Shown piece by piece: positions 1 through 12,555 of a DNA stretch of 64,000 nt; position 1 is the stretch's first letter; each line of letters starts with the position of its first letter. The stretch is taken from assembly GCA_003996215.1 (NCBI GenBank), contig QJPP01007254.1, positions 736,284-800,283 on the forward strand, read 5' to 3'. Below the pieces are notes generated by a model. The model saw only the letters and a list, made by a program, of their open reading frames with translations, made no database searches and was not told where the DNA came from. This DNA is from Jaltomata sinuosa (taxonomy: Eukaryota; Streptophyta; Magnoliopsida; Solanales; Solanaceae). Position numbers and translations under genes: made by a program.

Positions 1-500
1 TCAAGGTTGCACATTAACAGAAGCAAGCGAAGCACAAAATATCATCTCTATATGGTTTAAAATGAGTCTTTAAGATAATCTCAGTTTTCATTCACCTCCC
101 ATTATGTCAAGAAAACCACTAATGTCCTAAGCAACTCAATACATCTCCTCCATCGCAAAAGCCAAAGATAGTAATTTTATTTTATTTTTACCTGAAGAAA
201 AGGACTATCGAGAAAAATGAACCTTAATGGTAAAGAGGCTACTGTACCTGAGCAGAGACAAAAAGGATAGAAAGTGATTTCATTCTTGACAAAGATTAAA
301 GGCTCAAAAATCCAGAAAATAACACCAAAAACTCATCTGACATGGCTACGAGAACTCACTATAACCTCAACCTACTGAACAATAGACTTCACCACTTGAT
401 TTGTACGTTTTGGTTATAACCCCATTTTAAAGCAGATTGTGAAAAGGTACAGAAATTTGAAAAAGCATGGTGAGAAGGTATAGAAATTTCTATTTAAAGT

Positions 501-919
501 CTCAATGATCTTTAGAGCAGCAGCCTGACCGGCTGTAAAAGCAGCAAAAAAAGGAGATGCCTCACCTATTGACCTAAAATATATAGTTTTTGCAATTATG
601 TAGATGACCATCATATTAAAGCTCTTAAACGTGAAAAAGCATGTTCGAAGCTACTCAAGCTTCATCAATAAAATACTCACATTGAAGCAGCTAACATAGC
701 TAGAGTTACATTCAGCACTGCTGCTCCTGTGTAAACTTTCTCCAAGATAATCTTTTTACCATACAAGAAAGTCAAAGCATAATTGCAGAAAAGAATAAAA
801 GGATAAATACCAATCCTAAGCCAACTGCAATTCCTTTATGTATATCAGATCTATATGCCTTCTGTATGGACTTGTTATACTCCTCGAGAGCCTGCTTTTC
901 ACCTGTAAATGATGCTACC
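501..919 (-). pseudogene. ABCB-type (MDR/P-glycoprotein-like) transporter fragment
   Basis: Reading the minus strand, about 919-811 encodes VASFTGEKQALEEYNKS followed by a KGIAVGLGL stretch. About 790-681 encodes NYALTFLYGKKIILEKVYTG. 573-503 encodes SIGEASPFFAAFTAGQAAA. These match, in order, the first transmembrane domain of plant full-size ABCB exporters (the TGEKQA loop, the YAL..YG helix and the ASP.AAF.AGQAAA segment). A GT-AG intron (80-74 side: donor at 680-679, acceptor at 575-574) joins the last two blocks in the correct phase, so exon structure survives. The first two blocks are out of frame with each other near 795, and no nucleotide-binding domain (Walker A, signature) follows within the 500 bases to the left edge. 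It therefore looks like a truncated pseudogene or captured fragment, possibly carried by the CACTA-like element whose end lies at 3391. The family call is confident; the pseudogene status is inference. Confidence 0.72.
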
Positions 920-3059
920 TCACACACACATCCACTGTCACAGAAAGGTGTGAAGGTGCAGAAAATTTAGCCAGATCACAGCATTGAGTGCTGGTGTTAC
1001 AAAGATCTTGAACACATCAAACATAGCTTGAGAAATATAAAGTGTTACACTAGATAGATAAAGCGGAAAAAAAAAAAGCCAAGGTGCATAATTTAGGAAA
1101 GGTGTACCAATGACAGAGCTTCCAGAAGAAAAAGAAAAGAACAATTTATTCTGCTTGTACGGAATGACCTAACACTGTTATAGAGGAAACTAACGATAAT
1201 TACTCCTCCACGGATACTGATAGTTATGGAAAAGAACAGAAAAAATAAAGGGATTGCAAGAATTTTTCAAGTAAAATAGAAAGCACAGAGAGCTAATAGG
1301 ACTTTTGGTTGCATTTTGCAGATATATTTACTATCTATGCTTCTATTCACTATGCACCGCTGCATCGAATTCTTGCACAAAACAAGACTAACTAAACAAG
1401 AGATATAATGTTCAAAGAAAGGTCAGCAAATGCTACTACCCAATGTTTTACTTCATAGTTTGACTCTTGAGGCAGAAAGATTCACATGATAGAATTAGCT
1501 CGGCAACTAGAGAAGAAGGAAGGCAGGGAGAGAAAGAACTATTACATCCATTGCAATATTTGATCAGATTGAGGTAAGAGAAAATAACTTTTTCTTAAAT
1601 AACTTCTAAATTCAATATGGACCAGATATGACGAACATATGCAATACCTTCTATGAAGGTACGGTCAACTAAATTCTAGAAACCGCGATCTCAGGTAGGA
1701 AATGAGCCTCTATAAGGTTCAAATCTTTGCACTTATATGTACGGATGTTAACCTCTTTATCATTTGAATCTCTAGAGTTCTAAAAGATTACTAAAGAAGT
1801 ACCTAACAGTAGCTAAATGACAAGCCTACAAGAAATGGTTGGTATCTCCTCCAATTATTCTCCAACTGTCTATTCTAGTCCGAACAATGAAAAAAGATCT
1901 AATCCAAGCCAAAGTTAAAGTTTACTGAACATGAATTCATACAATAGGGGCTAACAGAAGAATTTATGTCACATGTATATGCTCTGGTCACAACCCCCCT
2001 TGCAATCGAAGGCACATGGTTTTGTGATTTAAAGGTACAACATAAAAAGTGAAATGCAGATTCCACATTCTAGTTATTAAAGATACCCTTTTTTTCCTTT
2101 TGATGAGTTGATTTAAAATACAAACACTCAAAGAAATGAATTTCTGTCTAATCCAATGGCACATATTTATATGCTGGCAGCTCAATTTCAATACTTAAAA
2201 CTAGATGTACAGAACAATAACATAAATTGAACCTATTATCCTCAGTATCAGCATTCACGATAACTCAGTGTTTCTATGTCAGATCAGTAGTTCATAATTC
2301 CACAACTTTAGGAGACTAAACCTGAAATCAATTAGAGTATAACCATTCTCTCACCCACCCCACCCCACTCCTAACATAAAAATCAATAAATAACTAGATA
2401 CTACAATAGGAGAAAGATCAGGCAAGGTAGAACTTAAACTGTAAAAAGAAACAGAAGAAGCAAAAGAAATCAAGAACTCACAATCCAGTCTGGCTGAAAA
2501 CAAGCCAAAGAACGCCATAGCCAAAGAACGAAAGGCAGACACCAACAAGCAAAATAACCAAAGGTAGGAAGTTTTTGCAAGCTATGTCGTGAAAAGAATA
2601 CCAACATTCTCCCCAATATCACTTGCTTTCAAGAACAATAGTGAGAAGGTACAGAAATTTAAGAGAAAACTTGTGAGAAGATGGTGAAACCCTACCTGAG
2701 AAATTTTGGCTGAAGTCGAAGATTCGCTTCATTGAAGTGCTATTATAGTCTCTTCATCCACCGAACTGTTGTTATTGTTGCAATTGCTACCGTGGGTGCA
2801 CCATTAGTCCTTGCTTTTGGTTCCATTACTTGGTGTTATCGACCGATTTGCGTTTTACAGTTCAAACCATAGCTTATTCAGGGAACTTTTTAAGGACGAA
2901 TTAGGGTGAAATTGGTCATAGAAGATTCCAGAATTAGTGAAGTAGATCGAAGAAATTGGGAAGAAGAAGGTAAAAATTGAAATTTAGAGCAGAAAAATTG
3001 ATATATCGTTGAAGGGGGAGAAGATTATAGGGAAATGCTTCCTTTCAGAATGTTAGAGC
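920..3059. other. non-coding stretch without recognised gene
   Basis: No open frame here resembles a known family. The stretch is AT-rich, with a C-rich patch near 2350-2372. A short motif related to GAGAAGGTACAGAAATTT recurs near 430-450, 470-490 and 2641-2660. The part around 2660-3050 has a purine-rich, leader-like composition on the minus strand, but I cannot assign it. It may be the body of the element that ends at 3391. Confidence 0.4.
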
Positions 3060-3391
3060 GGAAGGATTTTTTAACTTTAGTATAGAATATATTAATGGAA
3101 TATTTAAGGGCACACTTATAGTGTTACCATTATAATTATAAATAGAGCACGTTTAAAAGTGTAGCCACATGCATAATAAAGCGTTATCAATTTTACAATA
3201 ATTTGGCAACACTTATAAAGCGTAACCTATATTTTAAAAGAGCACACTTTTCAGGCGTTGCCTAATTTTTTGTGGCCAAAAGGTTTCAGAAAAGGCCACA
3301 TCATAAAAGTGTGCCCTTAGATACTTTTGGCAACGTTTTTTAGGTGTTGTCTAAAATTAGTATAGCCTTAGGCTAAATTTGTTGTAGTGTC
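3060..3391. mobile_element. right end of a CACTA (En/Spm)-like DNA transposon
   Basis: The stretch ends in TTTGTTGTAGTG, which on the other strand reads CACTACAACAAA, the typical terminal inverted repeat start of plant CACTA elements. Just inside lie repeated short motifs in both orientations (GGCAACACTTATAAAG, GGCGTTGCC, GGCAACG, GGTGTTGTC), the subterminal repeat pattern expected for CACTA transposase binding. The matching left terminus is not visible, so the element probably begins outside the window. The ABCB fragment could be internal cargo. No transposase gene is seen, so this is a non-autonomous or truncated copy. Confidence 0.6.
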
Positions 3392-3554
3392 TTTTCCTCC
3401 ACTAATTGAGAGTTTTCATACTTGCACAAAAAAAAAAAAGATAGATCTGGCCGGGTTTGTACATCTTTTGGCGTTGCTCCGGTGTTTTGTCGTTGAAGCA
3501 ACACCTCGCCTCCCTCACTCCTCTATTAATGTTGAATCTGTCCGGCAAAGCCCT
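3392..3554. other. unassigned spacer between CACTA-like end and gypsy leader
   Basis: This stretch has no detectable similarity to the neighbouring LTR elements. It contains an A-rich run near 3429-3440. Similarity to the leader of the Tekay-like elements starts only at about 3555. Confidence 0.35.
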
Positions 3555-3626
3555 GATCCACAAGACTCTACTAGACATTGGCTCCTATACCGATGACACC
3601 GGTGAACCTGGGCTCTGATACCAAGC
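3555..3626 (-). other. orphan PBS and leader of a Tekay-like gypsy element
   Basis: On the minus strand, LTR end TGACA (at 3627) is followed by TTGGTATCAGAGC (about 3613-3625), the primer binding site complementary to initiator tRNA-Met. After it comes a leader with GGTTCACCGGTGTCATCGG and GGAGCCAATGTCTAGTAG. The same leader follows the 5' LTRs of elements B (left of 11857) and C (right of 19077). It should not follow a 3' LTR. The LTR at 3627-6627 is therefore both the 3' LTR of element B and the 5' LTR of a further, mostly lost copy on its left. Confidence 0.75.
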
Positions 3627-6600
3627 TGTCACGACTCGATTTCTTGGTCATGATGGCACCTACAATCCCCTAGTAGGTGAACCAACTCTCGTAGCCCGGA
3701 ATAGTTAGTAATGGGCTACTATTTGACAAGCGAATGGAAGAAGCAAACTATAAGCGAAAACAAGAGGAATAAGGTAAAGAAATAAGCATCAGTAATGCGT
3801 AAGCAAAAGCCAAACCAAACCCAAAACCTGGTATCATAGTATAAGAGCCAAAACTACATCAACAGAGTACAAAAAGGCTCCAAAACAATATATACATATC
3901 TGTCTCCGAATAGCAAAAAGAGTACATGACACAAAGGATGAACTAAAGCTAATCCACGGTCGCCAAGAGCTCACCCTTAGTCTCGGATAGTCCAAAAACA
4001 CCTCGCACGAGGTAGCGTAGTCAGCGGTGAGAACTCACACTCGGATCTGCACCCAAAGATGCAGAAGTGTAGTATGAGCACCAATTGCAAAGCAACGGGT
4101 ACCCAGTAGGTATCATAGGCCGACTGGGCACATATAAGATATAAAAGCAATAATATAGCAGAAGGGAAACAAGTAGTCATAGAAACAACGAACAAGCACA
4201 TGGAAGCTAGCACAGAAAGAACACAAGGAGAAAACAATTATGCTAGGCTAGCTAATAGAGCTAAACATCACAGAGCACAGGCGAAGGAAGAAGGAACGCA
4301 CCTGGGGTCCATGCAATAACAATATATAAAGAGAGTTAAAGGAGAAGGCGGTATACCGGTAACCTCAAGTAAAAAGGGAAAGAGGAGAGGAAAATAACGA
4401 TAACACACTTGAAAACAAGATTAAAACTAAGTCATGCTAGTAACACCATAATCAGGATCAATATCGCGACAGAATAATAATAAATAAAAGTCTACCTACA
4501 GTCTCATGGGCTCCCATACACCCGATGAACACATACAAGTGAAAACAAACCCTCCGACATCCTATACTACCGGAGTGTACACTGAGCAAATAGCAGACAA
4601 GGGTGGATTCGAACACAATATGAATGATATGATATGATATGCTGAACCAAGTGATGGAAGTGTTGTATGTTACCCCCTCCGGTACCTAGAAGGCTCAATA
4701 CAGGCAGGATCTATGGAAGGGATTCCCCCGAGTACCTCAACTCCACCGTACACCCCTCCTCCGGTCACCCTCGGCCCGTAGCTCTCGGTACAAAATGGCA
4801 GAGTCTATAGAGGTGTAGTCGTAGACCACATACTAAAACTCAAGCCTCGATATAAATATCCGGAGTGCAACCAGATCCAAACTGGTAACCAAACCTCAAG
4901 AATGCATGACTGGAATCTATCCAGGTCTAAATCAGTGAAATAAGTCTCAAAAACCCCACCCAAGGTGCCCGAACTTAATCGGGTCTAAAATAGTAGTAAA
5001 GTCAATCTCTTGCTCGGTCCAACCGAGTCTAGTACCATTTCAATCGATAGGAAAACAATTCTAGCACTACGGACCAGCCGAGTCTAGTATAAATATGAAA
5101 ATAGTGATAAAAATCATTCTTTTAATACCTTTTTTTCCCGAAAATATCCGTGAAAACAATTCCAACTTCTATTAACTATTTTTATCGAAAACTTTCCCAT
5201 AGGGCCATGTAAGGTTTAGAAAACCATCAATAGTAGGACCGAAGCCAAAACCATAGTAAAACATGTGAAAACCTTTTATATGCATGATAATGGCATGCTC
5301 TAACACAAGCAGTAGCCCAACGTCTCACAATCAACCTATCGACCCTGCACAGGCTCTAATCATTCTACAACAAGCATAACCAGCTCTATAATAATGGTAT
5401 CCATGTTCGGGACTCACGATCATTCCAAAATAACCCACCATCTATGTTCCAGAGTCAAAACAAGGTCACACAGGACCACAAGGGTGACACTATCAACTAC
5501 AACAAATACTACAATCAACGGAGCGAAAATAAGACGGACATGAAGAAGCGAAAAAGGTCTGGGGTGCCAAGCTAATAAATCTAACCCAAGGATGCTAATT
5601 AGTACAATTATATCCTATATATGCGGAGTCTAAAAGAGTTAAACCGTAACCTAACTGTCGTTTGACGACAAGCTTCTAGGACGGCGATGTCCAAGCCCGA
5701 ACCGCTCCGAGAAGCTCCAAAACGAAATCAAACTCGAATTCGAGCTTGAATAACTTGATGTAGATAATTGATTTTCTCCATAACTTCCTTGAACGATTTA
5801 TTTAGGAAGTGGCTATTTACATTTTTCAGTAAGTAATGAAAAATTAAGAAGAGCTACAATAGCATACTATATATATAGACATCAAATGGGTCACTTGACC
5901 GACCAAGGAAAGTGATTAATTTCACTAATTTGATCACACCTCAAGAGTTAATGCCACACATATATATATGCCACCTAAACAATTGGTGATTTGTTGCTCA
6001 CTTCATCCACCTCCACGTGGAGTGGGGTGGCAACTCCCAAAATTATTTAAATTCAATTACCCATATACTTGGGTATTGCATAGGTTCGTGGTAAAATAAA
6101 TATAACTTTTTGAATATATCATAATAAATAAAAAACTATTTCAAATAAAATCTACTATATTATAATAATAATTTTCAACATAACTAAGTTTACTATTTTT
6201 TTTAAAATATTGATAATTTATAAAACTCTAATAAAATAAATGCATACCCAAATATATCATACCAAAAGTATTATTTTTTTTCATAAATATTAAAACCATT
6301 TTTAGAAAAAAAAAACTAAAACTTTTTACCAAATTCAACTTTCAAATCAAATATTTTCAAATACGTGCGATGTTAATAAAATTCTCAAATTTAGGCTCGC
6401 AAGCCTTTGATACGGGGCGAAGGTTAAGGTCATACGATCGCAAATCACTATCGCACAATTTTGATAACTCAACTCTAAAATAGGAAAACGACCATAAAAA
6501 ACAAACGAACGGCCAGGGCACCGAACCACCGGTCCCAGCAAGCCATAAATGTCTTGGGGCCGCTACAGGCAAGCTCTAATGGTACAAGGAATCCATACAC

Positions 6601-6627
6601 ACGGGAATGACCGGGAGGGTCATTACA
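3627..6627 (-). repeat. 3' LTR of element B (about 3.0 kb)
   Basis: The LTR begins on the minus strand with TGTAATGACCC at 6627 and ends with TGACA at 3627. Its 3' part is shared with the LTRs of A and C, for example the GCCGACTGGGCACATATA block near 4110-4135 (plus strand). Its 5' part (about 5750-6600) is subfamily-specific and AT-rich. A TATATATATAG stretch on the minus strand near 5868-5880 is a possible TATA region. A short GATAT repeat lies near 4626-4642. The copy appears full length. Confidence 0.88.
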
Positions 6628-9600
6628 TCATCCACTACTAAAAGGACTTTCGTCCTCGAAAGTCAAGAACAAAGAAGTACCTGTAGGCCCAAACAGCCGT
6701 GGATACTTGGCCTGCGTATCTCTCTCAGTCTCCCAGGTAGCCTCCTCAGCTGGAGGGTGCCTCCACGGAACTTTCACAACCAGAATCTCCCTATATCTCA
6801 ACCTCCTGACATTCTGGCCAAAATAGCAACCGACTCCTTAACAAAAGTCAACCTCTCATCCAACTGAATCGAATCCTACTGCAATACTTGAGACTCATCT
6901 GGAACATACCGTCGCAACATCGATACATAAAAAACCAGGTCATAGCTGAAAACATCGGAGGCAATACTAATCGATAGGCAACACTACCAACCCTCTGAAG
7001 AATCTCAAACGACCCAATGTACATGGGGCTAAACTTGCCCTGCCGACCAAATCTCTTCACGCCCTTCATGGGCGACACTCAGAGGAATACTAAGTCACCA
7101 ACACTAAACTCCAAGGCATGAAGTCTATGATCAACGTAGCTCTTCTGCCTGCTCTGAGCTGCTCGAAGTCTATCGTAATCTCTTAAACTCGGTCTAAGGA
7201 ATCTCGAAGTAAATCTGTACTCTATGGCCTAGACTCCAAATCGTCAAACTAACCAACCGGCGATCTGCAATGCCTACCATACAATGCCTTGAAAGGTGCC
7301 ATGCCAGTGCTCGAATGGAAGCTATTATTAAGCAAACTCGGCCAAAGGCACAAACTGATCCTAAGAACCTCCAAAGTCAAGAACACAGGTCCGAAGCATG
7401 TCCTCCAGGGCCTGAATAGTCCTCTCGGACTGGCCATCTGTTTGAGGGTGGAATGTAGTACTAAAATGAACCTCTGTACCCAAATCTCGCTGAATAGCTC
7501 TCCAGAACTGAGATGTGAACTGAGTGACGCGGTCTGAAATGATAGAAGCTGGGACCTCATGCAACTGAACAATCTCACGAAGGTAAATCTGAGCTAACCT
7601 CTCTGCACTGTAAGTAGTCTGAACCGGAGAGAAATGCGCTGACTTAGTCAGCCGATCAACAATCACCCAAATAGAGTTGAAACCCCTAGAAGTGCATGGC
7701 AAACCAACTATGAAATTCATAGTAATCCCTTCCCACCTCCACTCAGGAATGGGAAGTCGCTGCATCAAACCACCAGGTCCAATGTGCTTGAACTTCACCT
7801 GCTGACAGTTCAAGCATCGAGACACAAACTCCGCTACGTCCCACTTCATACCACTCCACCAGTAAAGCTGCCTAAAATCCTTGTACATCTTGGCTGCGCC
7901 AGGATGGATGGAATACCTAAAACAATGTGTCTCACGGAGAATCAACTGAACCAAATCACCAACCCTCAGAACACAAAGGCGGCTATCAAACCTCAGAACC
8001 CCATCTGAATCTAGAGTAGCCCAGCTAGCCTCACCCCAAACAACCTGATCATGAAAGTCAGACAACTGCTGATCCTCAAACTGACAGCTCTGAATCTGAT
8101 TAACCAAAGTAGAACGAACCTCGACACTGGCGAAAAATCTTCTAGGATCCGACAAGTCAAGCCTAAGCAAATGGTTATCCAAGGACTGAATGTCCAAGGC
8201 CAACAGTTTCTCTGAAACTGAAAAAGAAGCTAGGCTACCCATACTCACCGCCTTCCGGCTTAAGGAATCTGCTACAATATTTGTCTTACTTGGATGATAC
8301 AGAATAGTGAAGTCATAGTCCTTCAATAGCTCGACCCATCTCCTCTGCCTCGAGTTCAGCTCTCGCTGACTCGTGATATACTGAAGATTACGATAATCAG
8401 TGAAGATCTCATAGTGAACTCCATATAGGTAATGCCTCCATATCTTGAGTGCGAAAACTGCCGCCGCCAACTCCAAGTCATGGGTGGGGTAGTTATGCTC
8501 GTAAACCTTCAACTGTCTCGATGCATATGCTATCACACGACCTTGATGCATTAATACACAACCAAGACCAACCCCAAAAGCATCACAATACATCGAAAAA
8601 CCATTACCCTCAACCGGCAAAGCCAACATAGGAGTGAAGTCAACAAGGCCTTAAGCCTCTGAAAGCTATCCTCGCACTAATCCGACCACTAAAATGGAAC
8701 ATCCTTCCTAGTTAGCATAGTCAAGGGTGCTGCTATGGAAGAAAATCCCTCAATGAACCGTCTGTAGTACCCGTCTAACCCAACAAAATTGCGAACCTCA
8801 GTAGCAGTAGTAGGTTTAGGCCACTCGCGCATAGTTTAAATCTTCCCCGGGTCCACTCTAATCCCATCCTTAGACACCACGTGCCCTAGGAATGCAACTG
8901 ACTCAATCCAAAACTCACACTTTGAGAACTTGGCATAAAACCGATGGTCTCTCAAAGTCTGTAGTATAATCCTCAGGTGCTGCTCATGCTCATCTCTACT
9001 CCGCGAGTATACCAAGATGTCTCCTATGAAAACTATCACAAATGAGTCCAAATATGGGCTAAGCACCCTGTGCATCAAGTTCATAAAAGTTGTGGGGGAA
9101 TTAGTCAGCCCAAAAGACATCACCAGGAACTCATAGTGGCCATACCGTATCCTGAATATTGTCTTAGGGATGTCCTCCGCCCTAACCCTCAATTGGTGGT
9201 ATCCTGACCTCAAATATATCTTCAAAAACTCGGCCAAACTCTGAAGCTAATCAAACAAATCATCTATGCGCGGCATCGGATACCCATTCCTCATAGTCAC
9301 TCTATTCAGCTGACGATAATCAATACACATCCGCATCGACCCATCCTTCTTCTTCACAAAAAGAACAGGAGCACCCCAAGGCGATACACTCGGCCTAATA
9401 AAACCCTTAGCTAACAAATCTTGGAGCTGCTCCTTAAGCTCCCTCAACTCAGCTGGAGGCTGGAGCCATACGGTAAGGAGAGATAGAAATAGGCCTGGTG
9501 CCTGGCTCTAACTCAATAGCAAAGTCGATATCTCTCTCAGGTGGAAGGCCTGGCAAGTCGGTAGCGAACACATCTAAGAAATCTCTAACCACAGGAACTG

Positions 9601-10229
9601 ATTTAGGGGAAGAATGGTCGGCACTAACATCTCAGACATATCTAGATAAGCCCAACACCCACGAGAAATCAACTTCGTAGCTCGAAGACAAGAGATGATC
9701 TCAGATGGTGCGCGACTGACAGAACTCTGCCACACAACCGGGGATGTGCCAGGCATAGCTATTGTAACGGTCTTGGCATAATAATCCAAAACTACACGAT
9801 GAGAGGATAACCAGTCCATGCCCAGGATGACATCAAAGTCTAACATATCAAGAATCATCAAATCACTCCATGTCTTAATATCTCTAACATAATCATACAG
9901 GATCTCACAACATGATCCACTACTAAAGAATCTCCTACCGGGGTCAAAATAGATACAGGTGCAGATAACGGCTCACTAGTCAATCCCAAGCAAGGAAAAT
10001 AGTAGGTAGAAACATACGAGCAAGTGGAACCAGGATCAAATAAAGCATAAGCTGGTCGATGACATATGGAAATCATACCTGTGATCACAGAATCTGAGGC
10101 CTCTGCCTCTGGTCTCCCAGGGACTGCATAAAATTGACGACGACCACCACCTGACCAACCGCCATCCCTACCACTTGTCCTACCATGCTGGGCACCACCT
10201 CTAGCCTGACCACCACCCCCTCTAACCAA
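6628..10229 (-). pseudogene. element B pol: protease, RT, RNase H, integrase, chromodomain remnant
   Basis: Protease is seen at about 10060-9580: ALFDPGSTCSYVS holds the active-site Asp, and ILGMDWLS follows. RT spans 9447-8836 in two frames; the polymerase motif reads VFIGDILVYS, so the first Asp of the usual Asp-Asp pair is Gly. RNase H and the integrase zinc and core domains lie in the longest open frame (8629-7361, 422 codons). There the first catalytic Asp of the integrase core is Asn (GITMNFIVGLP), while the second (IISDR) and the Glu (QSERTIQ) remain. The integrase C-terminus (7078 leftward) and a chromodomain-like tail (about 6840-6640) are in shifted frames. Pol would make the cDNA and integrate it; this copy should be inactive. 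Confidence 0.88.
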
Positions 10230-11636
10230 TGGCTAGACTGCATGGATAGGCTGAGTGGCTGGCTGAACTGCACCCCACTGGGGGCAATCTCTAGCATAGT
10301 GCCTAATAACTCTGCACTCATAGCAAGCCCCTGACGGATTATACTATCGAGATGAACTAGCGGAACCAGTGTAGCCACCATGGCTTGATACCTCAGAAGT
10401 TGAACCCCTCAGAGTCTGACCACTATAACCCTGTTGGCTACTCTGCCCCTGCTCAAACTGAGACCCACCAGAAGACTGAAGTGGAGCCTGAACCGATCGA
10501 CTAAACTGACCCTGGTGTTGCTGTGGCTTATAACCTTGGCCCCACTGGCCTGAACCTCTACTACCATGATGAGAACCACTGCAGCTACCTTGATGTCAAG
10601 GCCTCTTATATCTGGCCCCGGAGTCATGATGATGCAAATCCTCTACAGTACGGGCATATTCCTCAATAGCTTGGAATGACCGACCATTAGCAACCAATAT
10701 CTCTGCTGGCTCTCTAAACTCTTTCTGTAGCCCCCAAACAAACCTACAGATTTTGTCAGGCTCGATAGGCATAATCATGGCCCCAAATAGAGCAAGCTAA
10801 TGGAAACGGGTCTCATATTCTGATACGGTCATAAAACCCTGCATAAGTCTAGTGAACTGCTCCCTACGACGCTCCCTGTCACTCTATGGCATGAACTTGG
10901 CCATGAAGGCCTCATAAAACTCTGACCAAGATAACAGAGGAGACGAAGATGGTCTGTAAGAAACTTGGGCCCTCCACCATAATTTAGCTGGGCCCTCCAG
11001 CTGATAAGTAGTGTATCCAACACCGTGAGTCTCTAGTAAACCCAAATGATGTAGCATCTCCTCACAAGTAGTGATAAAGTCATGCGGATCCTGACTAGAA
11101 GTACCAGCGAACCTCGGAGGTTCCAATCTCCGAAACCTACCTAACGCCTTTTGCTTCGTCTCTATCATAACTGGGCAAAGAGTAAGAGGCTGTGCAATTG
11201 ATGGAACTGGAATAACCTCAGCTAGGGGAGCCACAGTAGTAGGATGCACTCCTACACTCTGTGCACACAGGGCTGCCCCCTGAGTTGATGTTTGTGCTAC
11301 CCTAACAGGCTGATCCCCGATCATACCCAGTAACTATAGAAGTTGACCTCGAATATCCAAAGACTGAGCTGGGGCTGATACCGGCACTGAAGCTGATACT
11401 AGAGCTGGCACTAGAGCTGGTGGTACCTAGGCTACTCCCTAGTCCATATGCTGCTGCTTAGGAACTAACTCTGGCTCATACTCATGCTCAGGCTCTATCT
11501 CCACTCTAGCAGCTCTAGCAGGTGCCGCTGCTTGGGGACGTCCTCGACCCCTACCTCTACGACCTCCTCGACCCCTAGCTGGTGTCGGGGGTGCTGGAGT
11601 TGGAGGCTCGCCCCCAACAGATGTCGATGCTCTCAT
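10230..11636 (-). pseudogene. element B gag
   Basis: Gag forms the particle that packages element RNA. The N-terminus starts MRASTSVGGEPP and has an RGRGGRRGRGRG basic patch. A capsid-like block follows at 11160-10890 (LGRFRRLEPPRFAGT, LEGPAKLWW). One intact CCHC zinc knuckle (CYECRVIRHYARDC, spacing C-x2-C-x4-H-x4-C) lies near 10330-10280. By comparison with gag of C, the ancestral start codon a few codons upstream has changed ATG to ATA, so the first in-frame ATG is at 11636. Stops at 11439 and 10884 plus frame changes break the frame. Gag of C has a second, degenerate knuckle just upstream that B lacks. Confidence 0.8.
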
Positions 11637-11840
11637 ATGAACTATCTACAAAAGAATGAGCTAGAACAAGTGATATTTCAAGAAACGTTCAAAGACTACG
11701 CACGATACCAAAGCAATAAGAGAGTCATATTTCCTAAGATGTCACTATAGCCTCCCGAAGATTGAGTATGGACGTGTTTGCCCCGATCCGCAGGACTCTA
11801 CTAGATATTGGCTCCTATATCGATGATATCGGTGAACCTG

Positions 11841-11853
11841 GGCTCTGATACCA
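11841..11853 (-). other. primer binding site of element B (initiator tRNA-Met)
   Basis: The minus strand reads TGGTATCAGAGCC directly after the LTR end at 11857. This matches the complement of the 3' end of plant initiator tRNA-Met, the usual primer for Tekay-type elements. Confidence 0.85.
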
Positions 11854-11856
11854 ACC

Positions 11857-12555
11857 TGTCATGAGCTAATTTCTCGATCATGATGGCACCTATAACCCCC
11901 AGTAGGTGAATCAACCCCCGTAGCTCAGAATAATTAGTAATGGGCTACTATCTGGCAAGCAAACGAAAGAAGCATACTATAAGCGAAAATAAGAGGAATA
12001 AGGTAAAGAAATAAGCATCAACAATGTGTAAGCGAAAGCCAAACCAAACCTAAAACCTGGTATCATAGTATAAGAGCCGAGACTACATCAACAAAGTACA
12101 AAAAAGGTTCAAAACAATATATACATATCTGTCTTCGAATAGCAAAAAAAGTACATGACATAAAGGATGAACTAAAGCTAAGCCTCGATTGGTTAATGCC
12201 ACATATATATATGCCACATCAGGATGTTTTTACCAAATTCAACTTTCAAATCAAATATTTTCAAATATGCGCGATGTTAATAAAATTCTCAAATTTAGGC
12301 TCGCAAGCCTTTGAAATGGGACGAAGGTTAAGGTCATATGATCGCAAATCACTATCGCATGATTTCGATAACTCAACTCTCAAGACTCAGCACTAAAATA
12401 GGAAAACGACCATAAAGACCAAACGAACATCCAGGGCACCGAACCACCGATCCCAACAAGACATAAATGACTTTGGACTGCTACAAGCAAGCTCTAATGG
12501 TACAAGGAATGCATACACACGGGAATGACCTGGAGAGACCGGGAGGTTCATTACA
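11857..12555 (-). repeat. 5' LTR of element B, internally deleted to about 0.7 kb
   Basis: Both ends match the 3.0-kb LTR at 3627-6627 (start TGTAATGA at 12555, end TGACA at 11857). At about 12190-12200 the sequence jumps from the part equivalent to about 3960 to the part equivalent to about 5947, and shortly after to about 6327. This removes roughly 2 kb plus about 0.35 kb. The deletion joins at short matched stretches (GTTAATGCCACA nearby), which suggests illegitimate recombination. Confidence 0.82.

Larger units (their letters stand above)
3627..12555 (-). mobile_element. element B: Ty3/gypsy chromovirus (Tekay/Del-like), degenerate
   Basis: This is a minus-strand LTR retrotransposon. In its own direction it has a 5' LTR (12555-11857, internally deleted), a tRNA-Met primer site, gag, protease, RT, RNase H, integrase, a chromodomain-like tail and a 3' LTR (6627-3627). 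Domain order PR-RT-RH-INT places it in Ty3/gypsy (Metaviridae). The chromodomain-type C-terminus and the SVSPWGAPVLFVKKKDGSM RT block point to the Tekay/Del chromovirus clade. The coding region is broken by stops and frameshifts. Its U3 differs from that of C while R/U5 is shared, so B and C are related subfamilies. Confidence 0.9.

Noticed and set aside
6607..6867. Plus-strand open frame over the end of element B pol
   Set aside because: It is antisense to the chromodomain-like tail of B and spans its LTR border region.
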